Shown piece after piece: positions 23,290 to 35,216 of a DNA stretch of 64,000 nucleotides (position 1 is its first letter; the number at the start of each line of letters is the position of its first letter). Below the pieces are notes generated by a model that was not told the origin of the DNA, ran no database searches, and saw only the letters and a program-made list of their open reading frames with translations. The DNA is from Dillenia suffruticosa (lineage: Eukaryota; Streptophyta; Magnoliopsida; Dilleniales; Dilleniaceae): contig JAVTVX010000020.1 of assembly GCA_033439265.1 (NCBI GenBank), positions 14,216,001-14,280,000 of the forward strand, given 5' to 3'. The translations under genes and the position numbers were made by a program.

Positions 23290-24560
23290 CCAAAACTCTG
23301 ACCAATGAAAGTTTGCTCCGTAGCTTTCTGACCTATCAATCTAGAATAGCTACGTGCTGGGCTAAAACACTAAGATCCTCTCTGTCTGGCCGTCCCTCGT
23401 CAGACGTTGTTTGAGCTCTTGAAAGCTCGTCTCACAACGATAGTCCCACAAGAACTTGACGCCCTTCGTATCAATCTGGTAAGTATAGCGACGATCCGGA
23501 AAAATCCTTTTATGAATCGCCGATAACACCCCGCAAGACCAAGGAAACTTCGCACCTCGGTCGCTGTCTGTGGCTGTTGGTGTGTTGGTCAGCCCAAATG
23601 GCATGACCACAAACTCGTAATGTCCATAATGATATCCAAATCGAAAATCGATCTTTCAGAAAAACACGCGCACCCTGGAACTGCTCAAATAAATCATCAA
23701 TATGCGGCAAAGTGTTTCGATTCTTGATGAAAACCTTGTTTAACTGTCTATAGTTCACACACAATCTTAGAATCCCGTCTTTCTACTTCACGAATAATCA
23801 CCGGAGCACCCTAAGGCGAAGTGCTCAATTGGATAAAACCGTTGTCCAGTAATTCCTGCAACTAGACCTAGAGCTCTCTAAACTTTACTGGCGCCATTCT
23901 GTATGGCAAAATAAATATGGGAGTGATCCCTGGAGCTAGGTCAATCTCGAAATCACACTCCCGAACTGGGGATAGTCCGGGTAGTTCCTCGGGGATATAT
24001 TTAGGAAAACATGCACCACTGGGACCTTCTCAAGCCTCGGGTCCTCAACAGTGGTATCGATAACATGAGTTAGGTATGCCGTGCAACCTCGCGACAAGGC
24101 TTACCCAACCCGTGGGCAAAAAGGCACTTCTCACATACGAATGGTACGACCCGGTGTCAAATAGGACACGAGTGTCGACTTCCCATTTTTCCATAACTCC
24201 TAATGTGAGGAAATAAAAGACCAGTCGATAATTATAAAAGAAAATATCTATAGATATATATATCAAAATGTATGTACAACCAACATAGTTAAGCATCTAC
24301 GGCTTTAACTAGTGATGGTTCTCAAAAAGTACATGGACATCTCTAAACATGGGGATCAGTGGGAGGAACACCAAAAATCTCGTCAGGACTCGCCTTAGCG
24401 TCCTCCTGCGTCATCGCATATACACGGGCCTGTGTCCTCTGCTGCTGTCGTGATGATCCTGGCACCGTGTTGCTCCCGGCTACCGTCCGTAGAGCGGTGT
24501 GACTCGAGTGCGCAGGTGCTCCCTGCTGTCCTCCTCGGGGAACACTCGAGTGTCCACTAG
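23290..24560 (-). pseudogene. Element A pol remnant (protease and reverse transcriptase pieces)
   Basis: Read downwards from the gag end: an aspartic-protease active-site piece (RVLFDTGSYHSYV) at about 24,180; a piece aligned with the protease-RT linker; an RT start ([20 protein letters not shown]) at about 23,760; then MPFGLTN joined almost directly to a segment aligned with FLGL..YRRF. Compared with element B this removes most of the protease, a short RT segment and the part of RT holding the Y/F-x-D-D catalytic box. After FQELKQRLT, RNase H and nearly all of integrase are missing, and only the last part near the C terminus remains. It cannot encode a working polymerase or integrase. Confidence 0.85.
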
Positions 24561-25794
24561 TTATGTGACCTCCATATCCCAACTCAGGGCAGGTGCTCCT
24601 GATGTGCCCTTGCTTCCCACACCGGAAGCATGTAATGGGCATCCTATACTCTCCAAAAGGGTGGTGTCCAATACATCGGCGGCAAAAAGGGTACCGCTGA
24701 TCTGAAATCTGAGTAGTGACGCTAGAGGCCGATGCCCTAAATCCCTGAGATCGTGGTCCCTAGCCAGGATGTGCTTGTCTCGGCTGAGAAGAGTCTTCCT
24801 GATATCCTGAACTCCTGCCCTTCTTCCAGCCCTGGCTCGAAGAAGCCCCAGATCTCTTCTTTTGCTCCCTGTTCTCCCGCTGTCTGCCCTCAGCACGGAC
24901 GATCTCCTCCGCCCTAAATGCTGAGTCCACAATCTCCGCAAGGGAGAAACTAGGGGTCACTGTCATGTGCCTCCTGATATTCAAGTTGAGGCCATCCTCA
25001 AACTTGAACCGTAGCTGCATCGGCGTCGCTAAGTCTGGAACAAAAGCAGCTAGTCGCCTCAACTCCATCTCATACTCTGTCACTGTCCTAGCTCCCTGCC
25101 GCAAGTACAGAAACTCTGCCCTCTTGCGGTCCTGCTGGAACTCAGAGAAGTACCTGCGATCGAACTCCCGTAGGAAGTCCTCCCATCGCAGTGGCTCGGT
25201 AGCATCGTCACAAATCGCCTCCCACCAAGTGAGGGCGTCACCATCTAAAAGTCTCTCTGCTATCCGAAGCCGGTAGTCCTCGCTCAACCCCAGATCAGTC
25301 AAAATTCTACGGGTGCGGTTGATCCAGTGTTTCGCTACTGTGGGATCACCCGTCCCTACGAACTCTGTGCAGCCTAACTGCCTCGCCTCCTTCACCAGCT
25401 GGGTGAGCTCGTGAATACGCCTCAAGGTAGAGGAGATAGTGTCGCTAGGTCCCGACACAGTAGAAGGATCAGCAACTGGTGGCTGATCTGGTACAACAGA
25501 AGGTGGTACGGCCGTAGGAGTCGGCACGGCCGTTGGTGGTGGTGGTAGGGGTGGCATCTGAATTCCGTGTGAGGTGTACCACTCGTACACCTGCCTAAAC
25601 GCCTCAAGGGACGGTGGTGGAACCTCGGCAGGAACAGCTGGCCGAGTAGGCGCTACAGGCGGCGCCCGCGTAGAAAAAGCAGCCTCAGGCACTCCAAGGG
25701 TCTCAGGCTCCCTCGGAGGGTCAGGCACGTGAGGGGTCGTGGGTAGCGCGGGTCTAGCTCCGTGTCCTACTGGTCTACCGCGTCTAGGCGGCAT
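24343..25794 (-). CDS. Element A Gag (retrotransposon gag domain plus CCHC zinc knuckle), one stop
   Basis: The ORF opens at MPPRRGRPVGHG on the minus strand and runs 344 codons to a TAG at 24,760-24,762. The same frame then stays open to 24,343. Gag forms the retrotransposon particle and binds RNA. A Pro-rich N terminus is followed by the gag domain (WWEAICDDATEPLRWEDFLR, then REFDRRYFSEFQQDR), a Lys/Arg/Ser-rich stretch, and beyond the stop the zinc knuckle CFRCGKQGHIRSTC (C-x2-C-x4-H-x4-C). The N terminus closely resembles that of element B (MPPRRGRRG). The stop falls before the zinc knuckle, so a 344-aa product would lack it. Confidence 0.85.
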
Positions 25795-26093
25795 AATTCT
25801 ACAAGGAGAGAACTTTCATTAGATATAATTCTAGAGTTTGACATGATTTAAAAATTAGGGCTAGTTATTCGTAACTAACCCTCTAATGAATGAAGTTTTG
25901 GACCTCAGAATTTAATCAATTAGGTTAGATACTAATCGTATCTAACCCCCTAAAATGAATAACTCGTATGTCGAAAACCATGTATGGGATTTTAAATGAC
26001 TGCGTGAAACTTCCAATGCATTGAAGACTTTTAAAATCAAGTTACTTGGGAATGTTTTCAAATCATTTTATAAAACATAGCTCTAAACCAAGA

Positions 26094-26105
26094 GCTCTGA
26101 TACCA
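26094..26105 (-). other. Element A primer-binding site (initiator-Met tRNA)
   Basis: Minus strand TGGTATCAGAGC, 7 bases from the end of the 5' LTR. It is complementary to the 3' end of plant initiator-Met tRNA, the usual primer for minus-strand DNA synthesis, and it fixes the element's orientation. Confidence 0.95.
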
Positions 26106-26112
26106 ACCGAAC

Positions 26113-29100
26113 TGTCACGCCCCGAACCGGGATCGTGAACAGCCGCCCGTTGTCCCTGGATGCCGATTGTATTTTTACAGAAAATCGGGCAGAACCTCCC
26201 TATAAATCAGAGGTTTCCCATGTACAATTTCACCTGTATATAACATTCATCCTGTAAAAATAAACAATTGGCTATCCCGGCCTCTCCAAAATCAACAATA
26301 TCCACAACCAACATCCAGAACAACGCAAGGCTATAAAGTTTCTAACAGTCCTAGCAACAGACCTCTACTGTCATGCCCAACTAGAGCATGAGCAGCCGCC
26401 ATACCGAGTGGACTTAAATTCTACGCATATATAAAATAAATTCCCAAGTTATTTTTAAATATTTACAAATGCCTCAATGCAATGGAATAAATCAACACGA
26501 AAGTTTCACGAATAAAAGTCCATAATTTATACAGTCATCCCAAAAATTTAGATAAATGGAATGGTCAAACTAAAATCTCCAATACATAACAATATCACCA
26601 ATCATCGTAGCGGAAGAGATGGAAAATATCCATACCCAAGCCCAGTGGTATCTCCTCGATCCAACACTAATCCTGTGGGAAAGAAAGTGAGGGGTGAGTA
26701 TCTATGGGAGGATACTCAGTAAGTGAGGGGATTGATATCATACTATCAATATCGAGGTGAATTTGGAGTGTCAAAGCATAGATAAGAAAATATCCACAGT
26801 GTGCAAGCCGATCATGTTATTTCAAAATCATAATAATACGCACACATCAGAAAGCAAGATATGCATCCAATATTTACATCACTGTCGTGAAGAGCCGGCC
26901 AATGAAATATTCCCGGCAATGGTCTACCTCGACCAAGGACGGCGCATTGAGGGTTTTTCCAAATGCAAGTATCAAATAATGGCTCTCTACCCCAATGTTG
27001 GCCACAGACTACCCCAACTAGCCTGTAAATAATAATAATGTACATATAACTAGTCAGCCGTGTATGGTGCCCCCGCCTGGTGCTAGACAGAGCCGTACTC
27101 AACGTCCTCTCCGATGAGGGTCAACCTGGGGCACCCATACACACGACGATCTGGTGGATACCTCCGGCCGAAGCGTATCCGGGTACAAGGGGTGCCTCTA
27201 CCAGATGTCCTTCGTAGCTACGGATCACAATATCATATCGGCCGGGCACGTAGCCCCATGCATCCCATCACCAGTCGGCCGGGCATATAGCCCCATGCAT
27301 AATATCATAACGTCGGCCGGGCATACAGCCCAATACATAATATCATAAAGTCGGCCGGGCATACAGCCCAAAACATAATATCATAAAGTCGGCCGGGCAT
27401 ACAACCCAAATGTGTAAGTAAATTCATTTAAAACCATGTGCCAATGCAGTGGAAGTATTTAAAACATATCAATATGTCGAAAATGTGGCACAATATACGT
27501 TTATCAAAACTCATGGATGCATATCAATAAAGTCAGCAGTTAAGACACTCCAAAGGTCACAAAACATTCATCAAATATTCGAAAATTCTACCAATCAGAC
27601 ATTTGCAGAAATATGTCATTTAAAAATATTTTTGAAACATGGTTTTCAATCAATAGCGAATGTCAAAGTCTCACTCACTGTTCTAGGGAGGGTGGTCACT
27701 CCCTATTTTCAAAACTAATCAAATCTGATCTGCTTCCTCGAGTCTCCAAAAAGATCAACCTAATCAGATCATCAAAATTGAATATCATTTTCTCAAGCAT
27801 TTTTAGGTTTTATCCGAAAGACATGAAATGTATAATATCCTCCACTTTACGGCTCATTTCAATCCATCCCTACAACCCAGATACTTTCATGCATATTCCA
27901 AAGTTTAACTCTAAAGAAACTATTCGAATTCACTCGACATGATTTTGTGATTCTATAATACGCTTCTTTCGTATCAGATCATTCAATTTCTATAACATTC
28001 TATACTTAACTTTCAAAGTCACATATAATCATTTCAAAAATTGTATTCTATTCGCATTCCACTTACACTCTAAACATATACAAAACCTTTCATCTTAGAT
28101 TCAATCCTAGATTCATCCAATTTATCAATTAAAGCCGAAATCTCCTCACCTAGGGTTTTCTCGAAGCGCTGAGTCTCGTCCGAAAGTCGTTTCGGTCACT
28201 CCAAAGTCTGTAAGGTTTCCTATCAAAACAAGGTTTATTTGTTAGATCTAAACACATAGATCCGAAGCAAAACCCTAAGTCATTTACCTGCGTGGAGATT
28301 CGTGGGCTGTCACGGGCTCACGGGCCGTCACGGGCCGTCGCGGGCTCGTAGGCTACAGTGGGCTCGTGGGTTCGCGGGCCAGTGGGCTGGCGGGCTGGCG
28401 GCTGATGGGCCTGCGGGCTGGCGGGCCTGCAGGCTGGCTGGCCTGCGGCTGATGGGCCTGCGGCTGGTGGACCTGCGGCTGGTGGGCCCGTGCGCTGGTG
28501 CGCGCCCGTCCTCTGGTGCGCGCCCGTCCGCTGCGCTGGCTCGCGTGCGCTCGCGCGCTGCTGCAAGCTCGTGCGCTGGGCCGCGAGCTCGTGCACTGGG
28601 CCGCGCGCGCTCGTGCGCTGGGTCGCGCGCCCGTGCACTCTGGGCTTCGCACCCGTGCACACTGGGCCGCGCGCTCTTGTGCACGCTGGGGCAGGGACCG
28701 CGTAGGCTGAGGCGCACTCGGGCTCGCGCTCGCGCAAGAAGGGTCGCGCGCTCGCGAGCAGTCGCGCTCGCGCTACGGCGTGCTCGGGTGATCGCGCGCT
28801 CACCCGAGGGAGGGAATCCCTGTTGCTGTGGTGGTGGTGCTTACGAATGGTCGCGGGTGGTGCGATTGTGCAGGGAAGCGGGTCGCGCGGTGGCTCGCGG
28901 AGGAGGGCAGAGAACAACGAAGAGAGAGCGATCGCGAGAGGGATCACGAAGGGAGAGAGAGAAACCGAGAGGGAAGAAGAAGGAGGAGGAGAAGAAGAAG
29001 AAGAAGAAGAAAAAGAAGAAGAAGAAGGAGAAGAAGGTGAAGGTGAAGATGCCGGCGGCGGCGGCGGTGGCTGTGGCGGAGGAAGCCGAACGGCCGCAGG

Positions 29101-29137
29101 AGAAGACGAACGGCCGCAGGAGAGGGAACGTCGGGGC

Positions 29138-29170
<33 letters not shown>

Positions 29171-29273
29171 GGGGTTAGGGTTTTAACCCTAATCCCCAAT
29201 TGGGGACGCAGCGTTTTGTCCCAAAACGCTGCGTCTCCAAGTATTTTTTTTTTTTTTTAAGCTTGGTGTTACA
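26113..29273 (-). repeat. Element A 5' LTR
   Basis: 3,161 bp, TGTAACACC...GGGCGTGACA in the minus sense. It is almost identical to the 3' LTR, differing by scattered substitutions, the length of the (GAA)n and (GA)n tracts, and small indels in the GC island. The intact hairpin is at 29,205-29,235. Confidence 0.93.
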
Positions 29274-31061
29274 AAATAAATCAACCAAATACTTGAATCT
29301 GTCAGTGTAAACCTTGCTTAACTAGATTAGGTTACAACAGGTCAACCTGAGCACAAACATAGGTTGACTTGATCATGACTTAGGCAAGGAAACAAATTAA
29401 TAATTCCATTCACCACTTGGCCTAACCTAAGTAATCATTTGACTTAGGGAACTTCAAGGTGACCTAAAGTTTGAGTTAGAAGAAATTCAACACATAGGTC
29501 GACCCTAGGACATGAGAAGATCAACCTATAGGAATGACAAATAGACCATAGTTTTGGTTTATAAGAAAATTATAATATATGTCTACCCATTGTTTTGAAC
29601 ATGTCAACTTTAGCATTTAGATAGGTAGACCCAAAGACTCAACATATCAACTTTTTAAAAAAGTTTATATGATAGGTTGAATCATCATTTTGGGTATGTC
29701 GATCGTAGAACACAAATAGGATGACCCACAGACATACATAAGCCGACCTGAACCTTTGCATTATTAGATCATTAATACACTCATTGACCCATGAAGAAAC
29801 ATAGAGTAATCTTAGCATCAATACATCGACACATAGAGTCAAACAAGTTGACTCAGGGTTTGGTTTAACTAAAATTTATAGCATAGGTTGACTTGAGAGG
29901 ACCAATATGTAAACCTAATTAGCAACAAAAGCCGACCCTAAAATCACACTTGTCGATCCATACTTAAGTTTCATTGGTCTGTCATCTTGACATGTCAACT
30001 CAAGAGAATTAGACGGTCGACCTAAACTTAGAGTTAGCAAAAATTATCTCATAAGTCAACCCTAAGAAGGAGACAAGTAAACTTGGAGTTTAATGAGTTG
30101 ACCAAGAAAATAGGAAGGCCGACCCATCTCACTTGATTTCAAAACTAGATTGACCCAATTGAATTTTAATATGTCAACTTAAGAAAAACACAACTTAGAA
30201 TTTAAGTGGTTAAATATTTGAAAAGCTAAAACACACATGATTAACACGGCATAACCTTACTTAACACATTCCACAATGCTTGTTTAAGTGTTTTATCAGA
30301 CTAATCAAGTTTATGCAATAAAAGCAAACGCAGCTAGCGGCCTTTGGTGAATAGTGTGAGCTACAAAAAAACATTCATGACCAACGGTTAAAACATTTAA
30401 TGAAGAATGTAAAGAAACATTAATGTCCGACGTTCATCTACACCAACCACACAACTCACTTGAATGCTCTTATAAATGGTTGTACGAAGGAAAATGAAAG
30501 AGCTGTTGGAGCGATTGGAAGATTATTGAATAAACATAGGTGCTCTTTGGTCTCTGTTGAATACTATACTTTGTTCTTTTGTACTTTATTCATTTACTGA
30601 GTGTAATCTTTTATTTAGCTCTCACTTTGTTACATTTGAGGATTAAACCTCATTCTTTGTAATACATCTCTCTGAGTATATCGATTGTGCTAAAGATTGA
30701 TGAGGATTCACGATCTAAGTTGAGAAAAAAAGAGAATCAACTTATTAAAGTTAGGGTTTTAGTCTTCTGGTAGACATACCGTAAGAGATCTAATTTGAAT
30801 TTTGAATCAAGTTTGTAACATTGAATCAATAGTAAAAACTTTATGGAGAAATCTAGGAGTAGACGTACACTAGTTTGGGTGGAACCACCATGAATCTTGG
30901 TATCTTCTGTTTATCTCTTGTTTACTTGTTCATACTTTCTACAAACTTAAGTCTTCAACACTCTGTAAAGCTTTAGAAAATATTAAAATTACCATTCAAT
31001 TTATTTACCCCTCTATATTGTATTTCATTTTTTTTTGTTATACAGAATTTTGGATCACCAG
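29274..31061 (+). mobile_element. GGTCGACC-rich LTR-like sequence, right part
   Basis: This continues 19,466-20,002 across the AAATA duplication of element A. GGTCGACC/GTCAACC variants run to about 30,190. They are followed by a TATA-box-like TATAAATGG at 30,471 and a U/T-rich leader-like stretch, which is the layout expected of an LTR read on the plus strand. No coding sequence or clear primer-binding site remains. It ends where element B is inserted. Confidence 0.5.
30471..30479 (+). promoter_or_regulatory. Candidate TATA box of the GGTCGACC-rich LTR
   Basis: TATAAATGG lies between the GGTCGACC-rich part and the T-rich leader-like part, the expected place for an LTR promoter. Support is position and motif only. 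Confidence 0.4.
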
Positions 31062-33669
31062 TGTCACGCCCCAAACCTGGAGCGTGAGCAGCCGCCCGTT
31101 ACCCTGGATGCCGGCTGTACTTTTACAGAAAATTGGACAGAACCTCCCCATATATCGGAGGTCTCCCATATTGAAATAAACATGTTACCTGTCTAAAAGG
31201 GGCCATCCCGGCCTCAAAATGCATAAATTATCCTCAACAACAAACTAGATCATCCATACTGCACAATCCAGGGTAACGCAAGGCTAACAAACAATTCTCC
31301 ACAGTCCTAACCACATACCTCTACTGTCATGCCCCCATCAAAGGCATGGACAGCCGCCAGTCGCCCCTCCTGTGATTTAGAGGAGACACCGAGCGATCCT
31401 AGAAGACACTTCTAAGACATGACACATTCCTAAATACAGACGCAACGAAAAAGAAATGCCTCAATGCAATGTCATGCAGTGACATGAGAGTTCCACAATT
31501 TAAATGTCCATATTTATACAGTCATCCCAGAATTATAAAAATGGTCATCTATAAACCTCAAAATACATATACATCACCAATACAAAATTTTACAATGGAA
31601 ATACACAATAACTCCTCAAGTCCAGGCCTGATCTCCCAAAGATATTGAGCGTCCTAAAAGCGACACTCCTTGTCAAATACTATCTCTGAAACAAAAGGGA
31701 AATGAGGGGTGAGTACTTGGGAAAGAATACTCAGTGAGTGAGTGGGTCAATGCAATTCGTCAAATATGAAGTGTAAAACTGGAGTGTCAAAGCATAAGTA
31801 TACGAATCATATTTCAAATCATCATGCTTTTCATTTCAACAATATATCATTAGCACGCATTTCAAGTCAAATATGCATCCAAAGCACTGTCATTAAAATC
31901 ATAGAGCTGCCAGCCGAAAATGTCCTGGCAGAGGTCTACCGCGACCTATGAGAGGCGCACCGGGGGTGTTATATGCAAGTTTATTTAAAGTGCTCTCTAC
32001 CCCGGCGTTGGCGACGAACCTCGTCCAAGTGCTAGACTTAGAGAGGACATCCAATCTAAATCCAAATTCTCCCCCTTTCGGGTTCAACCTGGCTAGTACC
32101 GTGTCGATAATCAAATCACGACAACTCGTGGGATACCCCAGGCCTAGGCATATCCGGACGCCACCAAAGCGTCCCTCACGGTGTCTTTCGTAGCTACGGA
32201 ACAATACAATCCAAAGCCCTCAAGGCCAAAACCAATATCATATCAAAATGTGCCGAAATCAGGTTCATAAACCAATGCAACATATAGCATAAAATGGCAC
32301 AATATACTTTTCAACCACATGGATGCATAATTTCATAATTCAATACAGTTTTTGAACACTCCAACGGTTCACAAAAGTCAATTTTAAAACCAGTCAAAAC
32401 ATTTCCAACATACGACAAATCATGCTCATTATCAAAATGTTGTAAAACAGGTTATACATATTAAACAAAAGCATTGAAGTAAATCCCACTCACAGATTTT
32501 GGGGAAGGTAGCACACTCCCCAATAACACCAAAATACGCAAAACAAGGCGCCCCTCAATCGAGTCACCAAGAAAGCCAACCTAATCAAGTCATCACGATT
32601 TTCATCAATTTTCGACTATTTCAGGATTTATCGTTTTTCTTAATTTCGTACGAACCCTAAATTCCTCAATTTATAAATAAATCAACTGATGCTACCTAAT
32701 TTGACAAAATTTATTCAATGGTTGAAGAGATTTCATTTCTCTCACCTAGGATTCTTCGGATCTCAGATTTAGCTTTCGTTCGCCCGTCGGTTTGGTCTAA
32801 AACCTGAATGTTTCCAAATTTGAAACAGTTTTGAACAATTTAAGTCCAACTACTAAAGAGATTTGAAACCCAAGTGCGAAAAATCGAAACTTAGAGTCAT
32901 TTACCTTCGCAGAGGCTCACGGACTGTGACGGGCCGTCGCGGGCCGTGGGCCGCGGGCTGGCGGGCTGATGGGTTGGCGAGCCTGGTGGGCCTGCGGGCC
33001 TGATGGGTCTGGTGGGCCGCGGGCCGGACTGGGCCGTGTGCTGGACTGAGCCGCAGTGGCTAGAGCTCGCGCTCGCGAGCTGGATCGAGCGCTCACGCAA
33101 TGGGTCGCGCGCAGGAGCGCTCGCACTCGTGCTGGGACGTGCTGGAGGGCGCGCTGGCACAGGGGAGCCCGTGCTGGGGCACGCTGGGGCTCGTGCAGAG
33201 GCGCGCAAGGGTGCGCTGGGGCTCGTGCAGAGGCATGCAGAGGCGCGCTGGAGATCGCGGCTGCTCGCTCGCTGCTCGCGCTGGGCTCGCGCTGGGCTCA
33301 CGCGCTGCTCGTGCTGGCTCGCTCTAGCTCGCACGCTGTTGTGCGAAGGAGAGAAGCTGCAGCGGCGCTCGTGCAGAGAGGAGCTGCAGCGGCGCTCGTG
33401 CAGAGAGGAGCTGCAGCGGCTCGCTCGCGAGAGGGAGGAGCTGCAACGACTGTGGGTGGCGCTGGTGGTGACCGGCGGTGCTGGCGACAGCAGCGGGAGG
33501 GGAAGAGACACGGCGGCGGGGAGAAGGGAAAAGAGAGAAGAAAGAGGGAGAGAAGAAGAGGGAGAGAGAGAAGAGGGGGAAAGAGAGAGAGGGAGAGAGG
33601 GGAGAAAATTGGGCTTTAAGCCCTAATTTTTATTTTTCCCTTTTTTTTTTTTTTAAATTGGGTATTACA
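31062..33669 (-). repeat. Element B 3' LTR
   Basis: 2,608 bp. It contains a GC-rich island (about 32,900-33,480) and a purine-rich GA stretch (about 33,490-33,605). A repeat of about 27-30 bp built on GAGCTGCAGCGGCGCTCGTG is present in extra copies at about 33,353-33,425; the 5' LTR has one corresponding unit. The polypurine tract AGGGGGTTAGAAAA lies at its upstream edge in the minus sense. Confidence 0.93.
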
Positions 33670-33717
33670 TTTTCTAACCCCCTAAAAACAAGTCTCGTCC
33701 TCGAGACTAAAAGAAAA

Positions 33718-34260
33718 CTATACAGAAAATAGATAGGAGTACTGTTTCCTCATGGCTTCCTCAGGCTCCCAGGTTTGTTCCTCGACCTGGTCGCTCCTCT
33801 ACAAAAATTTGACAAGAGGAACCTCTTTGCTCCGTAGCTTTCTGACCTGTCGATCCAGAATAGTCACGGGCTGAACAGGTAAACTCAAGTCCTCTCGAAG
33901 CTCAACTGGCGGAGTTTCTAAAATGTGTGAGGGATCTGGCTGATATCTCCTAAGTACTGAGACATGAAATACATCGTGAACACGCGATAGACCTGCTGGC
34001 AGCTCCAATTTATATGCTACACTTCCGATCCTCTCAAGGATACGGAAGGGCCCAATATACCTGGGACTCAACTTCCCTCGCTGCCCAAATCGAATAACTC
34101 CCTTCATGGGAGATATCTTTAAGAATACCATGTCTCCCACAGTAAACTCTAGAGGTCGCCGCCTACGATCTGCATAGGATTTCTGTCTATCCTGGGCGGC
34201 TTTCATCCGCGAACGGATAATCCTCACTTTCTCTTTCGTCTCCTCTACCAGCTCAACATT
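33718..34260 (-). pseudogene. Element B integrase C terminus and chromodomain-like tail
   Basis: The translation has DRQKSYADRRRRPLEF, a GDMVFLKISP motif, then SPRYIGPFRILERIG and VFHVSVLRRYQPDPSH. This is the usual integrase C-terminal (GPF/Y-type) module. It is followed by LDRQVRKLRSKEVPLVK and, after one stop at 33,799-33,801, EEQTWEPEEAM up to a stop at 33,718-33,720. The tail corresponds to the chromodomain-like end of Tekay/Del chromoviruses, which in the family is thought to guide integration to particular chromatin. Confidence 0.8.
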
Positions 34261-34266
34261 GGTGAG

Positions 34267-35160
34267 TCATCGCTCACCAACCTCATCCCAGCATAACGGG
34301 GTACGACACTTCCTCCCATACAATGGCTCGTAAGGTGGCATGCCAATGCTCGCCTGATAGCTATTATTATAGGCGAATTCCACCAACGGAAGATGCCGAT
34401 CCCAACTCCCCCGGAAATACATAACACATGCCCTAAGCATGTCCTCTAAAGTCTGAATAGTTCTCTCTGACTGACCATCCGTCTGGGGGTGATACGCTGT
34501 GCTGAAATTCAGTCTAGTACCCAAAGCCTCCTGCAGACTGGGCCAAAAACGGGATGTAAATCTGGGGTCTCGATCTGATACTATCGACACTGGGACCCCA
34601 TGCAGTCTCACAATCATATCAATATAGAGGCGTGCCAACCTTTCAAGCGAGTAATCACTCCTAATCGGGATAAAATGTGCGGACTTAGTAAGTCAGTCAA
34701 CTATCACCCAAATAGCATCATGTTGTGTCGAAGTTCGCGGTAATCCCACTACGAAATCCATCGTGATATGCTCCCACTTCCACTCAGGAATGGGAAGGGG
34801 CTGCAAAGTGCCAGCTGGACGCTGGTGCTCAGCCTTCACCTGCTGACATACAAGGCAACGAGCAATGAATTCTGCAATTTCCTGTTTCATACCCAACCAC
34901 CAATAACTGTCTCTGATGGTGCGGTACATTTTAGTACTGCCGGGATGTAAAGCATAAGCAGATGAATGGGCCTCCTCAAGAATAGCCCTGCAGAGATCAC
35001 TATCTGCCGATACACATACTCGATCTCGAAAAACCAACAGTCTATCCTTGCGAACTCTAAAGTCGTCAATATCACCTCTGCTGGCTTTCTCATAAATACC
35101 TCAGAGCTCTTCGTCACTCTGCTGAAGCTCCCTGATACGATCGAGCAAACTCGGCCGAAC
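34267..35160 (-). pseudogene. Element B integrase (zinc finger and DDE core)
   Basis: The HHCC finger reads EEAHSSAYALHPGSTKMY followed by CLVCQQVK. The catalytic core carries the first Asp in MDFVVGLP, the second in SDRDPRF and the Glu in [11 protein letters not shown]. Integrase inserts the element's cDNA into the chromosome, producing the 5-bp duplications seen here. Stops at 34,693-34,695 (just after VIVD), at 34,267-34,269 and near 35,103 break the frame. Confidence 0.88.
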
Positions 35161-35216
35161 CTCAAATCTGGCTAGTATAGCTCCCTGATCATTACTAACA
35201 ACCTGACTCCCAAAAC

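Larger units (their letters stand above)
20003..29273 (-). mobile_element. Ty3/gypsy LTR retrotransposon A (Tekay/Del-like, internally deleted)
   Basis: A complete LTR-to-LTR insertion of 9,271 bp, flanked by perfect AAATA target duplications (19,998-20,002 and 29,274-29,278). The LTRs are 20,003-23,149 and 26,113-29,273, with TG...CA ends in transcription sense. The internal region is only 2,963 bp against 5,180 bp in related element B. Gag is mostly kept; protease, reverse transcriptase, RNase H and integrase are partly or wholly deleted. The LTRs differ only at scattered bases and in microsatellite length, so the insertion is comparatively recent. Confidence 0.95.

Noticed and set aside
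32897..33626. ORFs of about 200 codons in the element B 3' LTR (and 40,826-41,414 in the 5' LTR)
   Set aside because: Same GC-island artefact. Frames differ between the two LTRs because of indels.
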